From assembly GCA_958510825.1 (NCBI GenBank), contig OY294047.1, positions 48,467,365-48,531,364 on the forward strand: DNA of 64,000 nt, in the 5' to 3' direction. Source of the stretch: Brachypterus glaber (Eukaryota > Arthropoda > Insecta > Coleoptera > Kateretidae). Under the pieces are notes generated by a model that searched no databases, was not told the DNA's origin, and saw only the letters and a list, made by a program, of their open reading frames with translations. Below, piece by piece: positions 11,439 through 22,989 of this stretch; positions within the stretch are counted from its first letter, which is position 1, and every line of letters starts with the position of its first letter. A program made the position numbers and the translations under genes.

Positions 11439-11551
11439 TACGTGATAGTGAAAGTATGGACCGCGCGGGGAACGAAACTTAAAAAGTCCAAACCAAGCAA
11501 GAAGGAAGCGTAAAGCGGGAGGGCGCTTTAAACATGAGTCACTATCACGTA
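11439..11551. mobile_element. 113 bp MITE with TAA target duplication
   Basis: TACGTGATAGTGA at 11439 and TCACTATCACGTA at 11539-11551 are perfect 13 bp terminal inverted repeats. TAA directly flanks each end (11436-11438 and 11552-11554). A 3 bp TAA/TTA duplication is typical of PIF/Harbinger-type elements. The interior is GC-richer and non-coding. Confidence 0.7.
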
Positions 11552-11585
11552 TAAACGAATTAGACTGTATATTATAGCAATCGTA

Positions 11586-12009
11586 CACGGAAAGAAATTA
11601 GTGGGCTCTGAGCTATACATTATAAGATATTTGGTAACAGTGGCAAATTATAGTGATTTAAGCTATAGATTATAAGGGACACAATAACTAATAATGTTAA
11701 AAATAAATTGGAAACGATTATATATATTACAGACACGATTATATTTATTACAGGCACTATTATAAATTTACAGAAATTTTATTATATTATAAAAATTATT
11801 AGCACGGACAATAATTAAATCTATTTAAGCTATAAATGCCATACTATTTGTTATATTTTATTATTCACTAAACAATTAAAGTATTTCATATAAATTTTTA
11901 CACTGACTGCCATAATTGTAAGAGAAAGCCTTGTATTTATATAATAAGCGATTATAATTTGCTTGGTATGTGTGTTATAGCGCTCCTAGCTATAATTTTT
12001 TTTTCCGTG
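11586..12009 (+). mobile_element. 424 bp MITE, copy 1 (CACGGAAA...TTTCCGTG)
   Basis: Ends CACGGAAAGAAATTA and TAATTTTTTTTTCCGTG are flanked by TA at 11584-11585 and 12010-12011. The second copy at 34592-35015 has the same length, and I found only one difference (GAGCT versus GCGCT near base 27). A TA duplication and short terminal repeats suggest a Tc1/mariner-type transposase acting in trans; no transposase is in the window. Confidence 0.9.
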
Positions 12010-12112
12010 TAAGTAATAAATTTACAATTACTACTAATATGTAGAATTTCATATGATTAGACTTTTTTAAACTTAAAATTGTTTATTTATTAAATATTGC
12101 TAAACTAGTTTC

Positions 12113-12244
12113 TGTCCGACCACATAACGTTGGCTGGAGGGGCATGCTGTTCTGTGGCCTCTACTCCCAATACACATTGGCAACATAGCGCGACGTTGCC
12201 GATATAAAAAGTCCCTAAACTGGCCAAGGTTACGTGGTCGGACA
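12113..12244 (+). mobile_element. 132 bp MITE with TGTCCGAC termini
   Basis: Terminal repeats TGTCCGACCACATAACGTTG and the complement of TTACGTGGTCGGACA face each other across 132 bp. A longer relative with the same inner block (CATAGCGCGACGTTGCCGAT) lies at 21229-21412. Confidence 0.8.
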
Positions 12245-12370
12245 ATTACTATTATCTGTATATGTGTTTTTTATAGCTACATTTGATAATAATTCCATTT
12301 TGTTTGGGAATAAACAGTTTTCTACGTGAAATTTTTTTATTTAATTAATTAATTTATTTTTTGTTTTCAG

Positions 12371-12397
12371 GTATGAAAAGTTATCCGTATAAAAGTG
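12371..12397 (+). other. Candidate 27 nt micro-exon
   Basis: A strong pyrimidine tract and acceptor (TTTATTTTTTGTTTTCAG) ends at 12370, and a good donor GTAAGA starts at 12398, 27 nt later. The 27 nt (GTATGAAAAGTTATCCGTA and onward) are open in at least one frame and divisible by three. Borders alone in AT-rich DNA can arise by chance, so this is weak. Confidence 0.3.
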
Positions 12398-14207
12398 GTA
12401 AGAATCTTAAATATTGTTAGTTAGTCCATTAGTTTATGATAGGAAATCATAAATAAAATAATTATTATTAATAATAATTATTTAATTAGTAATATAGACA
12501 TGAGCTCACTGGACCTGCAGCGTTGATGATGATGAAATAATAATATGTGTACTAAACTACTTGATTTTATACGTTTTTTAGTTTGATGTGACATGATCTG
12601 TGTCGAACCTAGTCACGCGTGCATAATAAGCACTGCATATTTGATAATTTATATAATTTATATATTTATATATTATAATTTAAATATGTTTTTGAAGGGC
12701 CAATGTAGCTATGACCACCAGCACCAAAATACATTCATTCATAAAATGGTAATTTCCCAAATACTTAAAAAAATAAATCAAAAAAAAAAAAATCAACAAT
12801 TTATTTTATTTATAAAAAAAAATAAAAAAAGTCCAAAACCCCCCTACCTTTTTTGTTTTTTGGGGCATTACTTTTAAAAGCAATAGGAATCTTCCCCTCA
12901 TAGAACTTGATTTTTCCTGAAAATTTCGAGTCGATCGGATAATTGGTTCTTGAGTTATCGTGTAAACAAAAAACATGACATCGGACATTTTTAAAGTTTC
13001 TTATTTTTTCATGAAGCACATTTTTATCCGAGAATTTTTTGTCTTGGACGTTTTTTGGCGATTTTGGAAAATTCGAAACTACCGTATAATACTGTTCTAT
13101 CGTTTGCACTGTGAATAGTATAATAATAGAAAAATAAAATACTATAAATCATTGCATAGTAAAAATGATTCTTATAGTATAAAACCGTCAGTAAGCCTGA
13201 AAAATAATAACATGCACAAGTAAAAAAAAATTCAGCAATATTATTTGGAAAATTGAACAAAGGGTCCCTTTCTTTCAGACGAACCCAATTATTAGTTCAG
13301 GGTAATAAATTTTCAAATAAATGTTGTTCCACTTTTGAATATTGTTATGAATCAGGTTATTAAAATGCTTTTTTTTTCTCATCTCCCTGTTTTATTTACC
13401 GCAGCATTTCTAAAGTTTAAGAGGGCAAACCAACAACAAACTTGTTTTTTTGTAGGTTTATTTTGTAAAGATTTGAAGAGCGTGAGAATCGTCAAACGCA
13501 CGTGTGTATAAATAACTTTTTTATTGTACATTTTACAGTCCATACCAAATATAATATTTGTGTCTTAAGAATTATACAAGGGGCATGTACAAATGATCTC
13601 GCGCAATTGGTCATTGTTAACCTCCTCACCACGTTTAAAATTAAAATAATTAAAAAATGCTCTTAATTGCATGTTTTTGTTCAAAATATGTGAAGGTCAG
13701 TGTCGGACTGGACAGGTGAAAAAATCTCACTTTTGATTGATGATTGATTTGAACTTAATAGTTTAAAAAATTGAAAAGTTTTGTCCTTCTCTTTTCCATA
13801 TATGGAAAAATATATTAATAATTCAATAAAGCAAAGAATATTTTATTGAAACAATAGATATAAAATTAATATACTATTTATTGTCACGCTTTTATATAAA
13901 CAATAAAAATCACCTTATAAGGTAATTTATATTAAATTTTAAATACCATAATTTAATGGATTTAATATGTATGCCGTTTTATTAATTTATTATTACTATA
14001 AGATTGTTGTTTAAAATTTCCTTATATAGTTTTTATTAACAATTAAGAAATGCCGTTCACTTTTCATAAATAAATAAAATAAAAAATCTTAATTAATTTT
14101 TAATACACAAATAAATGCGTTAACTGAAGTTAATGTCTCTCGTACAAAAAGAATGACAGTTTCTTGCTGTTGGACTTATCACATTTTAATCCTATATGCC
14201 TCACATA
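12398..14207. other. Unassigned AT-rich DNA
   Basis: Holds poly-A/T runs, a stretch at 12890-12965 resembling the end of a dispersed repeat (GGTTCTTGAGTTATCGTG), and otherwise nothing I can name. Short open frames overlap on both strands and show no coding pattern. Confidence 0.4.
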
Positions 14208-14928
14208 CAGTGCGGTCCAAAAGTCACCCCCCCCCCTTTTAACATTTGAAGGAGTTGAGATATCGACTTCAAATTTAGAACTCTTAAATAAGACAACTTA
14301 AACTATCTTTTAGCATATATTTAATATTTTCAGCTCTTAAAATGTGGGCAGGGGGGCATGGGGGGACATTTTTTTAAATGGAAAGGGGGGTCGTGTGATA
14401 CATCATTTTAAAGCTTATAAAATTCTCTATATACACTAACATTTTTAAATTTTTTAAAAATGTTTTATAAGGTTTTGATTTTTCAATTTTTGTGCTAAAA
14501 CATTCGATTTTTTAAGTTTTTTTTATAAATTTTTATTTATGTCAACTAAAATTAGTTTAAAAGTATAATTAACATTTTTTTATGATGAAATTAGGCATTT
14601 TTAAAAAATTATTTGTTTTTTTAGAGGAATTTTGACATTAATACCCATTTTCAACCCCATTTTAAACCCAATTTTTTTTTTTTTAATTTAAAAATATGGA
14701 GTTAAATGGAGAATTTTATAAGCTTTAAAATGATGTATCACACGACCCACCTTTCCATTAAAAAAAATGTCCCCCCATGCCCCCCTGCCCACATTTTAAG
14801 AGCTGAAAATATCAAATATATGCTAAAAGATAGTTTAAGTTGTCTTATTTAAGAGTTCTAAATTTAAAGTCGATATCTCAACTCGTTCAAAAGTTAAAGG
14901 GGGGGGGGGTGACTTTTGGACCGCACTG
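14208..14928. mobile_element. 721 bp foldback MITE, family M1, full copy
   Basis: Termini CAGTGCGGTCCAAAAGTCAC (14208) and the complementary GTGACTTTTGGACCGCACTG (14909-14928) are flanked by TA on each side. The two arms are complementary over most of their length (about 300 bp each). Subterminal runs of 9-10 C/G and a second GC-rich block (GGGCAGGGGGGCATGGGGGG and its complement) are mirrored. No ORF. Other copies: 22691-22895, 25691-26073, 37567-38274, 43157-43611. Confidence 0.9.
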
Positions 14929-15285
14929 TATACTAAAAGTCTCGTGTTTTAAACACATTTCGAAACTTTTTTCTCATAATACCTAGTTTTAGAATTGATT
15001 ACTCGGAATTCATGAATATTTATAAGGTATGTAGTAAATAACAATTAAAGCTTTTATTTCTTAATACCTACTATTAACTAGCGCTTATATTATTTTTTTT
15101 ATAATTTATTATACAAAATACTAGTTTCTAAATTTTCACACTTACCTTATCTTGATGTTAAAATAAAACATGTAAATGTAAATAAATAAGGTAAAATGTA
15201 AAAAAAAACGATTTTACAATATCTTTACAAATACAAAATATTAATTTACAACTTGTTGACATTAGAAAGGGTGGCGGACTAAGGG
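14929..15285. other. Unassigned AT-rich DNA
   Basis: No gene or repeat structure recognised. Confidence 0.4.
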
Positions 15286-15289
15286 GTTG

Positions 15290-15484
15290 GTGCCCTATAC
15301 GTTATATTCGATATAATGTGCAGTGACTCATTTGCGAAAGTGTGGTAAAAGGCGAAGATCATATCAATTCGAATGCGTTTCGCGTAAATTCGCGTAAATT
15401 CGCGTAACTTCGTCTAAGGAGAATTCTTTATTCGAGAGCAGTATTAGTCACTGCACATTATATCGAATATAACGCATAGACACC
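15290..15484. mobile_element. ~195 bp palindromic MITE
   Basis: Arms of about 38 bp share CGTTATATTCGATATAATGT followed by GCAGTGACT (15300-15329, and inverted at 15447-15475). Each arm contains the nested palindrome ATATTCGATAT. The centre has three tandem GCGTAAATTC-type words (15382-15410). No coding sequence. Confidence 0.8.
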
Positions 15485-15957
15485 ACTAGATTATCCATTT
15501 ATTTTTTTTAAATAGTTATATACATGTTGAAAAAAAATTATTAGTCATTTTACCCGTAAATTTACCAAAAAATCCGGTACGGATGATGGCAATTTTATCT
15601 TTCTTTTTTTAGATTTAATAAAAAATATTTTTGCTTTCTGCGTCACGGGTTGTTTTTTTATATATATTTTATTTAACCATTGAAAAAAATTTGTTTTGTT
15701 GGCAGAAATATTTTTTATAGTGGTATACACTCCATTTTCTCATTAAGTGGAGTTGATACGATTTCGCTCTCAACGGTTTTGTACACTGATAAAAAGGATT
15801 TATTTGGATATGGCCAATTAAATTATTTGATTGTGATTAACAAATTTTATTTGAGTCAAATAAATATTTAGTTCATGTAAACAAATATTTTACTTTCAAG
15901 ATGGTTTATTAATGGGAACAAAATAGTTTATTAAATAAAATTTATTTTTCACAACCA
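15485..15957. other. Unassigned AT-rich DNA
   Basis: Short overlapping frames on both strands only; nothing recognisable. Confidence 0.4.
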
Positions 15958-16545
15958 AATAGAATAGAATAGAATAGAATAGTTTATTTGTGTTAAATTG
16001 ATTACACGCGTTAAATTTATAATACATGGTTTAAACATAATAATTAAAGATAGATAAAGACAAATTAGTGTACAAAAAAAAAAAAAACATACACATACAC
16101 ATACAAAATAAATACCATATCAGAGATGATAATATATAAATATATGATACACACGAAAAAAGAATTAAATAATTTAAAAACAAATGCAAGTTAATAATCA
16201 AATACATTTAAAAATACACCCAGAAGCATATCTAAGATTACAAAAATTTAATTAAAAATAATCAAATTACATATCGTTAAAATTATTGGATAAAAAGTCT
16301 TCAAAACTATAAAATGCTTTAGATGCCAAGTAATTTTTAATGGTTTTTTTAAAACAAACTTTTTCCAATTGTCTCACTTCAAGAGGCAGAACATTAAAAA
16401 ACTTTGAAGCATGGTATTTAATGCCAGTCTGATTTCTATTTAAGCTAGTATATGCGGGACATATATTTTGATTTGACCTTGTATTGCTATTATGAGTGTT
16501 GTAATTCAATTGTCTATATCCAACCAAATATATTGTTGAGACCAA
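15958..16545 (-). mobile_element. LINE 3' end with (ATTCT)n tail
   Basis: This minus-strand element is a heavily 5'-truncated relative of the LINE at 5.6-7.1 kb. It keeps about 93 C-terminal codons, a ~270 bp 3' UTR and, at 15958-15990, CAAATAAACT followed by four ATTCT units on the minus strand. As in the other LINE, the tail is a pentanucleotide repeat placed straight after AATAAAC. Confidence 0.75.
16267..16545 (-). pseudogene. C-terminal fragment of a jockey-like RT protein
   Basis: The fragment contains Y-N-T-H-N-S-N-T-R, then Y-H-A-S-K-F-F-N-V-L-P, F-K-K-T-I-K-N-Y-L-A-S-K-A-F-Y-S and F-L-S-N-N. These line up with the tail of the RT at 5878-7161 (R-Y-N-T-R-G-G, Y-N-I-L-P-D-K-I, F-K-N-N-L-K-K-F-L, C-F-Y-S-L). 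None of the catalytic RT blocks remain, and the frame upstream is closed by a stop, so it is a dead 5'-truncated copy. There is no true start codon. Confidence 0.75.
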
Positions 16546-16979
16546 TAAACTGTTTTATCAGTGTAATCTGTAGACAACACTCTTTTAACCTTTCTAATCA
16601 GATTTTTGCATCTAAGAAGTTCAACTTTATATGTGTTGAGGAGCACCGTGAATGCCCCGTATCATATAGCAATTAATTTTACAACCTTTGTTTTTCAGTC
16701 AAAAATTCAGCTGAAAATTAAAAATTGCTGATCCATAAAATCGGCCTGGATTCACGTAAAAATTAATGGATACATTTAATCTGGAATAATAAACGCGGGC
16801 ATTAGAGGTGCGCATTTTTTTATCGGACTTTTGCGGCGCAAATGTTCGCCGGGTGGTGGTGGTCGATTAAAACTAAATGGGAACAATGCCGTGTAATACC
16901 ACACAGTAAAAAACTTGAAACGTTAAACTTCTTAAAAAAAATTGTATATTACATAAGGTGTGTTGTTTAAAATATATAT
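16546..16979. other. Unassigned DNA
   Basis: Part may be LINE sequence too diverged to read. A GC-richer patch at 16830-16865 (CGCCGGGTGGTGGTGG) has no clear meaning. Confidence 0.35.
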
Positions 16980-18198
16980 TAGGGTAGCATCACCGGTTTT
17001 AGCCACTGCACCGGTTTTAGCCAGAGTAGTTTTTTGGGTATAGCTAAGAAATAGGAGACTTTAGATCAAAATTATCGTTTAAATCCGGTTTGAATCATAA
17101 AAGTTGGGACAACAAATATGTTAAATAAGTTTTAACTGTAGCGAAACGAATACAGCGCCTATTTAAAATTTTGATTTTGAAAAAAATGTAATTTCTTATG
17201 ACTTTTCTTAAGAAACCGCTAGAAAAATTATTTTAAATATCTAATTCAGGTAAAATATTTATATCAAGTTAAAGGTAAGTCATTAAACAGTTACTTTAAT
17301 AATATTTTAATACATATTTTGCAGATTTTATTCTTAAATTTGCATGGCGATAACTGGGACACTAATATGCTTCTCTTTCTAGCTTTAGCCACAGAATTGG
17401 CTAAAACTGAAACTTAACTAGTACCAGTTATAGCCAATGTCAAAAAATATCAATATGTCAAAATCACTGTACAAATAATAAAGATTTTAGCGAAAACCAC
17501 CTTTAAATATTAGCCAATAATACATTTAAATTAAAAAAGGAGGAGTATTATACAAAATATAGTAAAGAAAATGACTCAAATGATTCAAGACTGAAGCTGA
17601 AAACTAAACATGTAACAATGTGAAATTGTCATATACATATAAATATTTTTGTAAAACTTATAGTGTCAGATATGGTATAAACTACCAGCTTGTTCAGATC
17701 CCAAAAAGACTCTTAACAAATAAATAAAAAATAAATAAAATTAATAAATATTTATAATTATCGGATAATTATCCAAGAAAAGATGTATGTAAGAAGAAAT
17801 GTAATAAAAAACGAAATCATTTTAAATATTGATTAAGAAGTATATATTTTTAAAAAACTATAAATTTTAAATGTTCTAAAACTGTTACAAAAATATAAAT
17901 AATTTATTTTTAACATCTTTTTAGTTTTTTTTTAATGGTGGCTATATCTGGTGAATTTTTATGGCTAAAATCGGTGCTTGGGTGGCTAAAGCTAGAGAAT
18001 TGGTATTATTTTGTTTGTTTTTTATTTTATAACATATCAGCTGAAGTTATATTGTTTAAACATTTATTTTATAGTAGAGATATATTGTAGGTTTCAGAAA
18101 AACCAAAACTTGCAATCTTAACATTATAATGGAACATAATAAAAAGAAATAAAATCAGAATTTTTCTTAAGGTGGCTATAACTGGGTTATCTACCCTA
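16980..18198. mobile_element. 1.2 kb non-autonomous DNA element with dispersed TAGCCA motif
   Basis: Ends are TAGGGTAGCATCACCGGTTT (16980) and, read inward from the other side, TAGGGTAGATAACCCAGTTA (to 18198), followed by TA-rich sequence. The word T(A/T)TAGCCA or its complement TGGCTA(T/A)A occurs about ten times: near 17002, 17018, 17386, 17398, 17441, 17511, 17939, 17961, 17982 and 18172. No transposase frame is present. Confidence 0.75.
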
Positions 18199-18279
18199 TA
18201 TATTATTTTTTGTAAATATAAATAAATAAAATTATCAATATTTAAAATTATTAGATTCATTAAAATTAAGTAACTATTA

Positions 18280-18414
18280 TGGGCACTTGCACCAATGATG
18301 ATTTAATTTTAAACTTGGATTAAATTGACGGCCGACCAATCAGAACGCAGCATTTTTAACTTAAACTCGGTTTAGCTGAGATAATCCCGTACCAAAAGTT
18401 GGTGCAAGTGGCCC
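18280..18414. mobile_element. 135 bp MITE with GGGC(C)ACTTGCACCAA termini and TTA duplication
   Basis: TGGGCACTTGCACCAA and the complementary TTGGTGCAAGTGGCCC bound 135 bp. TTA flanks both ends (18277-18279 and 18415-18417), a PIF/Harbinger-type duplication. The interior is non-coding and contains an ACCAATCAGAACGC word. Confidence 0.8.
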
Positions 18415-20304
18415 TTAAAAAACTACCAGTACTTCACAAAAAAATTAATAATCTAGGTGCAGTTTTGCTGTAGATTTCGTTTGTTTTCTTAGATTAGACT
18501 TCGATGACTTTTACTAAAATAAATTTCATTTGCCCTAAGAGAAAAAATGACAAAAAATTAATTATTTTTCCTTAAAGAGACCTGTTTAGTTGTTAGATCA
18601 AAATTTTATGGGACACTAAATATTAAAAAATAAGAAATAAAAAAGTAGAAGAAAAAGTCGAATAACTTTTTTTCCAAAAAGAATTTTTAAAAAGATCAAT
18701 AGTACCAAATAAAAAAAAATCCTCAAAAAAAAACTTAGGGAGGCTAAATAAAAAAAAGATAGAAGAAAAAGTCAGTAGGTATTAAGCATTTGATCGACGA
18801 AGTTACGGTGCGTTTCCGCGTGTATTCTACTCTCGCACGAAATTCACACAATCAAAGTATGAATTTCCTATGAATATATAGTCAAACTGCTCTCCCAAAA
18901 TGCTATCGCGCGCTCAATGGGATAAATGTGATTACAACGTGCCAGAGAAGAAAATACTAGATCTAGTCAGAAGGATTAAGATAATATATCTTTATCTAGC
19001 GCTGGTCCTTAATTACTGTTCAATTTTTTCCGCATTTAACCCTCAGTTTTTACATTTTACATTACTCGTAATGGAGCTAAACTTGATAGAAAATTGAAAA
19101 AAAGGAACAAATTTAGGTGGTTAAATTAATGGAAGTTAATTAAGTTAAAATTATTCATTTGATATATCATTGAGGGGGCATTACACTTTTAATTCATGAT
19201 AATTGCCGTGGGGGAGGACGCACTGTATTTTTCGTGCACATTAACTTTGAATTCGCCACCGGCGGATCGGAAACGATTTGCAAAGCGACGATAGTACCGG
19301 TGACAACGTCATTGTGATTTATTATTGTGATTCATTGTGATCCGTTCCACGCCAATAAAGGTCGGTTTTGTGTACAGTAATACCTACTACACTGAAAGAT
19401 ATTTTTAAATAACAACTAATGCACAATTATAATGTATTGTTTTATAAAAAATACACTGCCCATTAAAAAAGCTTTCCCATTTTTCACCTCCTAATTTTTT
19501 ATTATCAGATTCACACATCAGCAACATCAAAAACCCCAATATACCAATTTTCACGAAAAATAATTCTAAGATTTCATTTTTGGCGACCTCAAAAACCCCA
19601 ATATATAAATTTTTAAGATAACAACCTCCCGCTCCTCGGGGGCTGGAGTTTGATTTTTTATTATCAGATTCACTTTCTGCAACTTTAAAAACTTCAATAT
19701 ACCAATTTTCACCCCCCGTTTACTATAAACAATCCCGAGCGAGAACTTTTGGTAACATACATGTATGCCAAATTTCAAGTCTCTAGCTTAAAGCGTTCTT
19801 AAGTTATCGTGTTTACAAGATTTCCCGGACTCAATATACCCTAATATGTTTTATTAATGTCTAAATTTTATAAAAATTATTAATTTGTAATTTAGTTACC
19901 TTACATTTTATAAAAAAGATCAATATTTCCTCATGAAATGTAAAACATTGTAGAATTTTACAGACTTATGTGGTAGCATATCCACAGAAATCAAATTTAA
20001 TTAGTAAACTGTCAAATTTTCCTTGATTTAAAAGATGCTTGCGGTTAGGCAACTGATTAAACAGTGTTGAGCTTCCATAATAAACTAAAGGTAAATAAAA
20101 AACACATTTCCTGTTGACAAAGATATATAAATTTGTATGCTATTGTGTGTTTTGCTTTTCTCAAAAATTCTCGGAATAAGTAATAAAAATTAGAAAATAT
20201 TAAATTAAGAATTCTTTAAGTTTAAACTTTATATTTTTTCGGGATCGTAGGAAAAATAGTGTACATAACTCGTTGGAAAGTGTATTTCTGTAACATACTA
20301 TATC
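18415..20304. other. Unassigned DNA with repeat debris
   Basis: 19490-19830 contains two diverged direct copies of a block ending in AATATACCAATTTTCAC (about 19539 and 19695), then the word ATTTCAAGTCTCTAGCTTAA followed by AGCGTTCTTAAGTTATCGTG (19772-19811), which recurs elsewhere in the window. 19300-19350 has three ATTGTGATT words. No gene is supported; the 65-codon frame from 18900 is unrecognised. Confidence 0.35.
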
Positions 20305-20500
20305 TTTGCATAATTCAGTATACTGTGACGGTGGAAATCCCGACAAGTTAGGATACGTCTATCTGCTTGGGGTTAATTCAATAAAGGGAATCCTGAATGG
20401 CAAACGACGGCAAAAAAGCATTCCCTTTGCAGCCGAGAAAGGAAATTATGTAAAACAGTCGAGTTGTAATACACCCCTAAATGGGCAATAAAAAAAACAT
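20305..20500 (+). other. GC-richer block ending in AATAAAAAAAAC, possible retrocopy
   Basis: After a weak acceptor-like CATAATTCAG, about 190 bp has higher G+C than its surroundings and one open frame (V-Y-C-D-G-G-N-P-D-K-L-G-Y-V-Y-L-L to N-G-stop). It ends at CAATAAAAAAAAC, which resembles a polyadenylated 3' end. It may be a fragment of a retroposed transcript or an unrecognised repeat. I do not recognise the peptide. Confidence 0.3.
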
Positions 20501-20559
20501 AGATCGACGAGTTTCAGACCCCCGGAAAAAAAGTCGTGACTATAAAGTGTTTATTGTTC

Positions 20560-20708
20560 CATCAATTTATTTTCTAATCATCGTACAGAGTAATATTGGC
20601 AGACTGGCAGTTTCGGGCTGCTGGCCTCTTCAGTACCAAGAGTCAACTCTGCACGCTGATTAAGAAAACGTTTTTAGACAATAGCGATGATTAGAAAATA
20701 GATTGATG
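20560..20708. repeat. 149 bp inverted-repeat element
   Basis: The arms begin CATCAATTTATTTTCTAATC (20560) and are matched by CGATGATTAGAAAATAGATTG to 20708, one mismatch in 24. The ~100 bp between them is GC-richer and non-coding. It could be a MITE or a structured RNA-forming repeat. Confidence 0.65.
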
Positions 20709-21228
20709 AAATAATAAATTAATATTTTTATAATTTTGTTTAAAATTAAAAATTTCTGTCCTCATAAAGTGTTTTATTTGAATGTTGAAACTGTGTGGAT
20801 GGTCGTGATTATATTGAGTATCATGGGTAGTACCTATGCTATAGGGTGTGTCATAGAAAAAACAACCTAAAATCGAAAAATCCGGGGTAGTTTGAGTTTT
20901 CATTTAAATTTTTTAAGGCTAGCCGTGTCTACTTCTCTCTCATAAATATTTAAAATTAAACACTTTGCAATTCCTCCTTTTATCGTATTTACTTGCCTCT
21001 GCTTTTATTTGCTTGTCTAAATCAAATATCTGCTCCGAAATGGGATCTAGTAAAGAACAAAAATATTCAAAGACACACACAGACTTGGATAAACACGATT
21101 AAATTTATTTTTCTTTTAGATTTTTTACATGGCAGCATTATAAATTGAAAAGCTTAACTTACAGTGAGCCTTTTGGGGGAATATTCTGTTGATAAAATTA
21201 GTGTTAATTTATTTGACCTTTCTTATAC
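20709..21228. other. Unassigned AT-rich DNA
   Basis: No structure recognised. Confidence 0.4.
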
Positions 21229-21412
21229 TGTCTGACAACATAACCTTGGCTAGCGGAGCATCGGTAAGCGGAAAGAAATGCGTTGCCTCTCATTGGTGTC
21301 CTGTGACCGCTCCTAGCATACTACGATCCCAATACGCATCATTCATAGGCGGCATAGCGCGACGTTGCCGATATAAAAATTTCTTAAACTAGCCAAGGTT
21401 ATGTTGTCGGAC
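21229..21412 (+). mobile_element. 184 bp MITE, relative of 12113-12244
   Basis: Termini TGTCTGACAACATAACCTTG and the complement of CCAAGGTTATGTTGTCGGAC are flanked by TA-like bases. The inner block GGCATAGCGCGACGTTGCCG is shared with the copy at 12113-12244, which lacks about 50 bp. Confidence 0.75.
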
Positions 21413-21464
21413 TGTACTAGCAAAAAACGGTTGATTCTACTTTAAAAAATTGTTACTTTAACAG

Positions 21465-22345
21465 TGCCATTTTTCCCGTTTCTTAGCATTATCCCTCATT
21501 ATCTTGCAGATTTTTTCATTTCAGCAAATATAATGGCTTTTTATATATGCCTATAGGCGTACATAATTATAATTGCCTAACGGCGGCAAGAATGTGAATT
21601 GCCTTGATTCAGCTTAAAAGATTAACCAGCCTTTGGAAGTTTTTTGACGTGAAGCGTTTAGGCGGAACCAATATGGCTGTCCAGCATCAACATTGTTATC
21701 ATTGATATGCCCGCAATTTGATTTATTACTGATGTGCCGTAAAATTATTATTTTATTAGTAAAGTTTAAAGTAAAGTTAATAGTTATTTATGGTACTAGT
21801 GGGTAAAGTAAGATATTGCCCATGAGAAAATTAACCTGCGAGACGTCAGCCAAGCAGGTTAATTTTCGAGAGGGCAATATCGGTTTACCCATGAGTGCCA
21901 TACAAGGTTTTATCCAATAAATAGCTTAGGAATTCATATTTTTATTAAAAATTTTAATGACATTTACAAGAAAATAATTTGATAAGTGACAGTTGAGTGG
22001 GTAAAATAAATAATTATCGACTTAATAAAGTAAAAGCCACGCGAAGGTTATTATTGAGTTTATCTATTTAAAATAAAGCTGGTATCTGTCTTACTATCTG
22101 TATGTATTGGATAAAGTTTATTATGCTGTTAAATTTTAATCTGGTAACGATGATCATGTGAACATAACTTCTTATGAATTTTAAAGATTGCAGAGGCAAC
22201 TGATCTATTTTCCGCCTGTTAGCATTGCCCCTCTTTACCCTACATATTTAGGCACAAAAGTAAAGATAATGGCTTGTTATGTCCGTCTAATTGTCTGACT
22301 ATGGCAACAACGTAAATTGCCTTGATGCAGTCTCGAGAAAGGCTG
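21465..22345 (+). repeat. Diverged ~150 bp direct repeats flanking another repeat
   Basis: 21465-21630 and 22195-22345 share a ladder of words in the same order: TTAGCATT, then TATAATGGCTT or GATAATGGCTT, then TAATTG, GGCAA and AATTGCCTTGAT. The repeat at 21780-22118 lies between them. Similarity is modest and seen only by eye. Confidence 0.4.
21780..22118 (-). repeat. ~340 bp dispersed repeat with palindromic module, copy 1
   Basis: Read on the minus strand it starts ATCCAATACATACAGATAGT and ends CCACTAGTACCATAAATAAC. Near the latter end is a ~113 bp palindrome (21792-21905) with arms built on GTAAAG..AGATATTGCCCATGAGA and TTAACCTGC. Copies on the plus strand lie at 38793-39022 and 54389-54720. 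Confidence 0.85.
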
Positions 22346-22690
22346 AAGGCGTAATGTCTTGTAATTTGGTTTCGAGTAATTTCGAGCACAATCCGCAGAC
22401 TCCGCGGTGTTTATAGACGTAATAAATTATGCACTCGAACGATATTAAGACGTAATGGGACCTAACCACTAACGTTATGGTTTATGGAAAATTTTCTATG
22501 CAAATTTTGACGCAATAGTAAATTGGGGTTAAGTGGCTTTTTTGAACCCTTGCAACTTCTTGGATAAAAATAAAATTGTTTTCAAAAAAAAAACGTTGCT
22601 CAATTGTTGTTGTAGAACACTTACATCAATAGCAGTAATAGCAGCGCTGCTGAAGTACTTCTCCTAGGCGCTAAAGCGTTACTATATGTA
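22346..22690. other. Unassigned DNA
   Basis: No gene or repeat structure recognised. Confidence 0.4.
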
Positions 22691-22895
22691 CAGTGCGATC
22701 CAAAAGTCACCCCCCTCTTAACTTTTGAACGAGTTGATATATCGACTTTAAATTAATTACACTTAAATCAGACAACTCCAACTATCTTTTTGCGTATATT
22801 TAACATTTTCAGCATTTAAAATATGGGCAGGGGGTAAGGGGTAGGCAGTTTTTTGATTGATCGTGTGATAAACATTTTAAAGCTTGTACGTTTCT
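22691..22895 (+). mobile_element. M1-family MITE, left arm only
   Basis: CAGTGCGATCCAAAAGTCAC follows TA and continues with the M1 words GAACGAGTTGATATATCGAC and GCAGGGGGTAAGG, then breaks off. It is diverged and lacks the right arm. Confidence 0.75.
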
Positions 22896-22989
22896 CGATT
22901 TGACCAATGGTTATTTTTTTTATGTATTTGGGAAAATGCTACACCATTTACTGTGAATGTATATAATGGAATATGTAGCATTACATATC

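Noticed and set aside
12593..13260. Several overlapping 60-99 codon frames on both strands
   Set aside because: AT-rich homopolymer-driven frames with no recognisable residues pattern or splice context.
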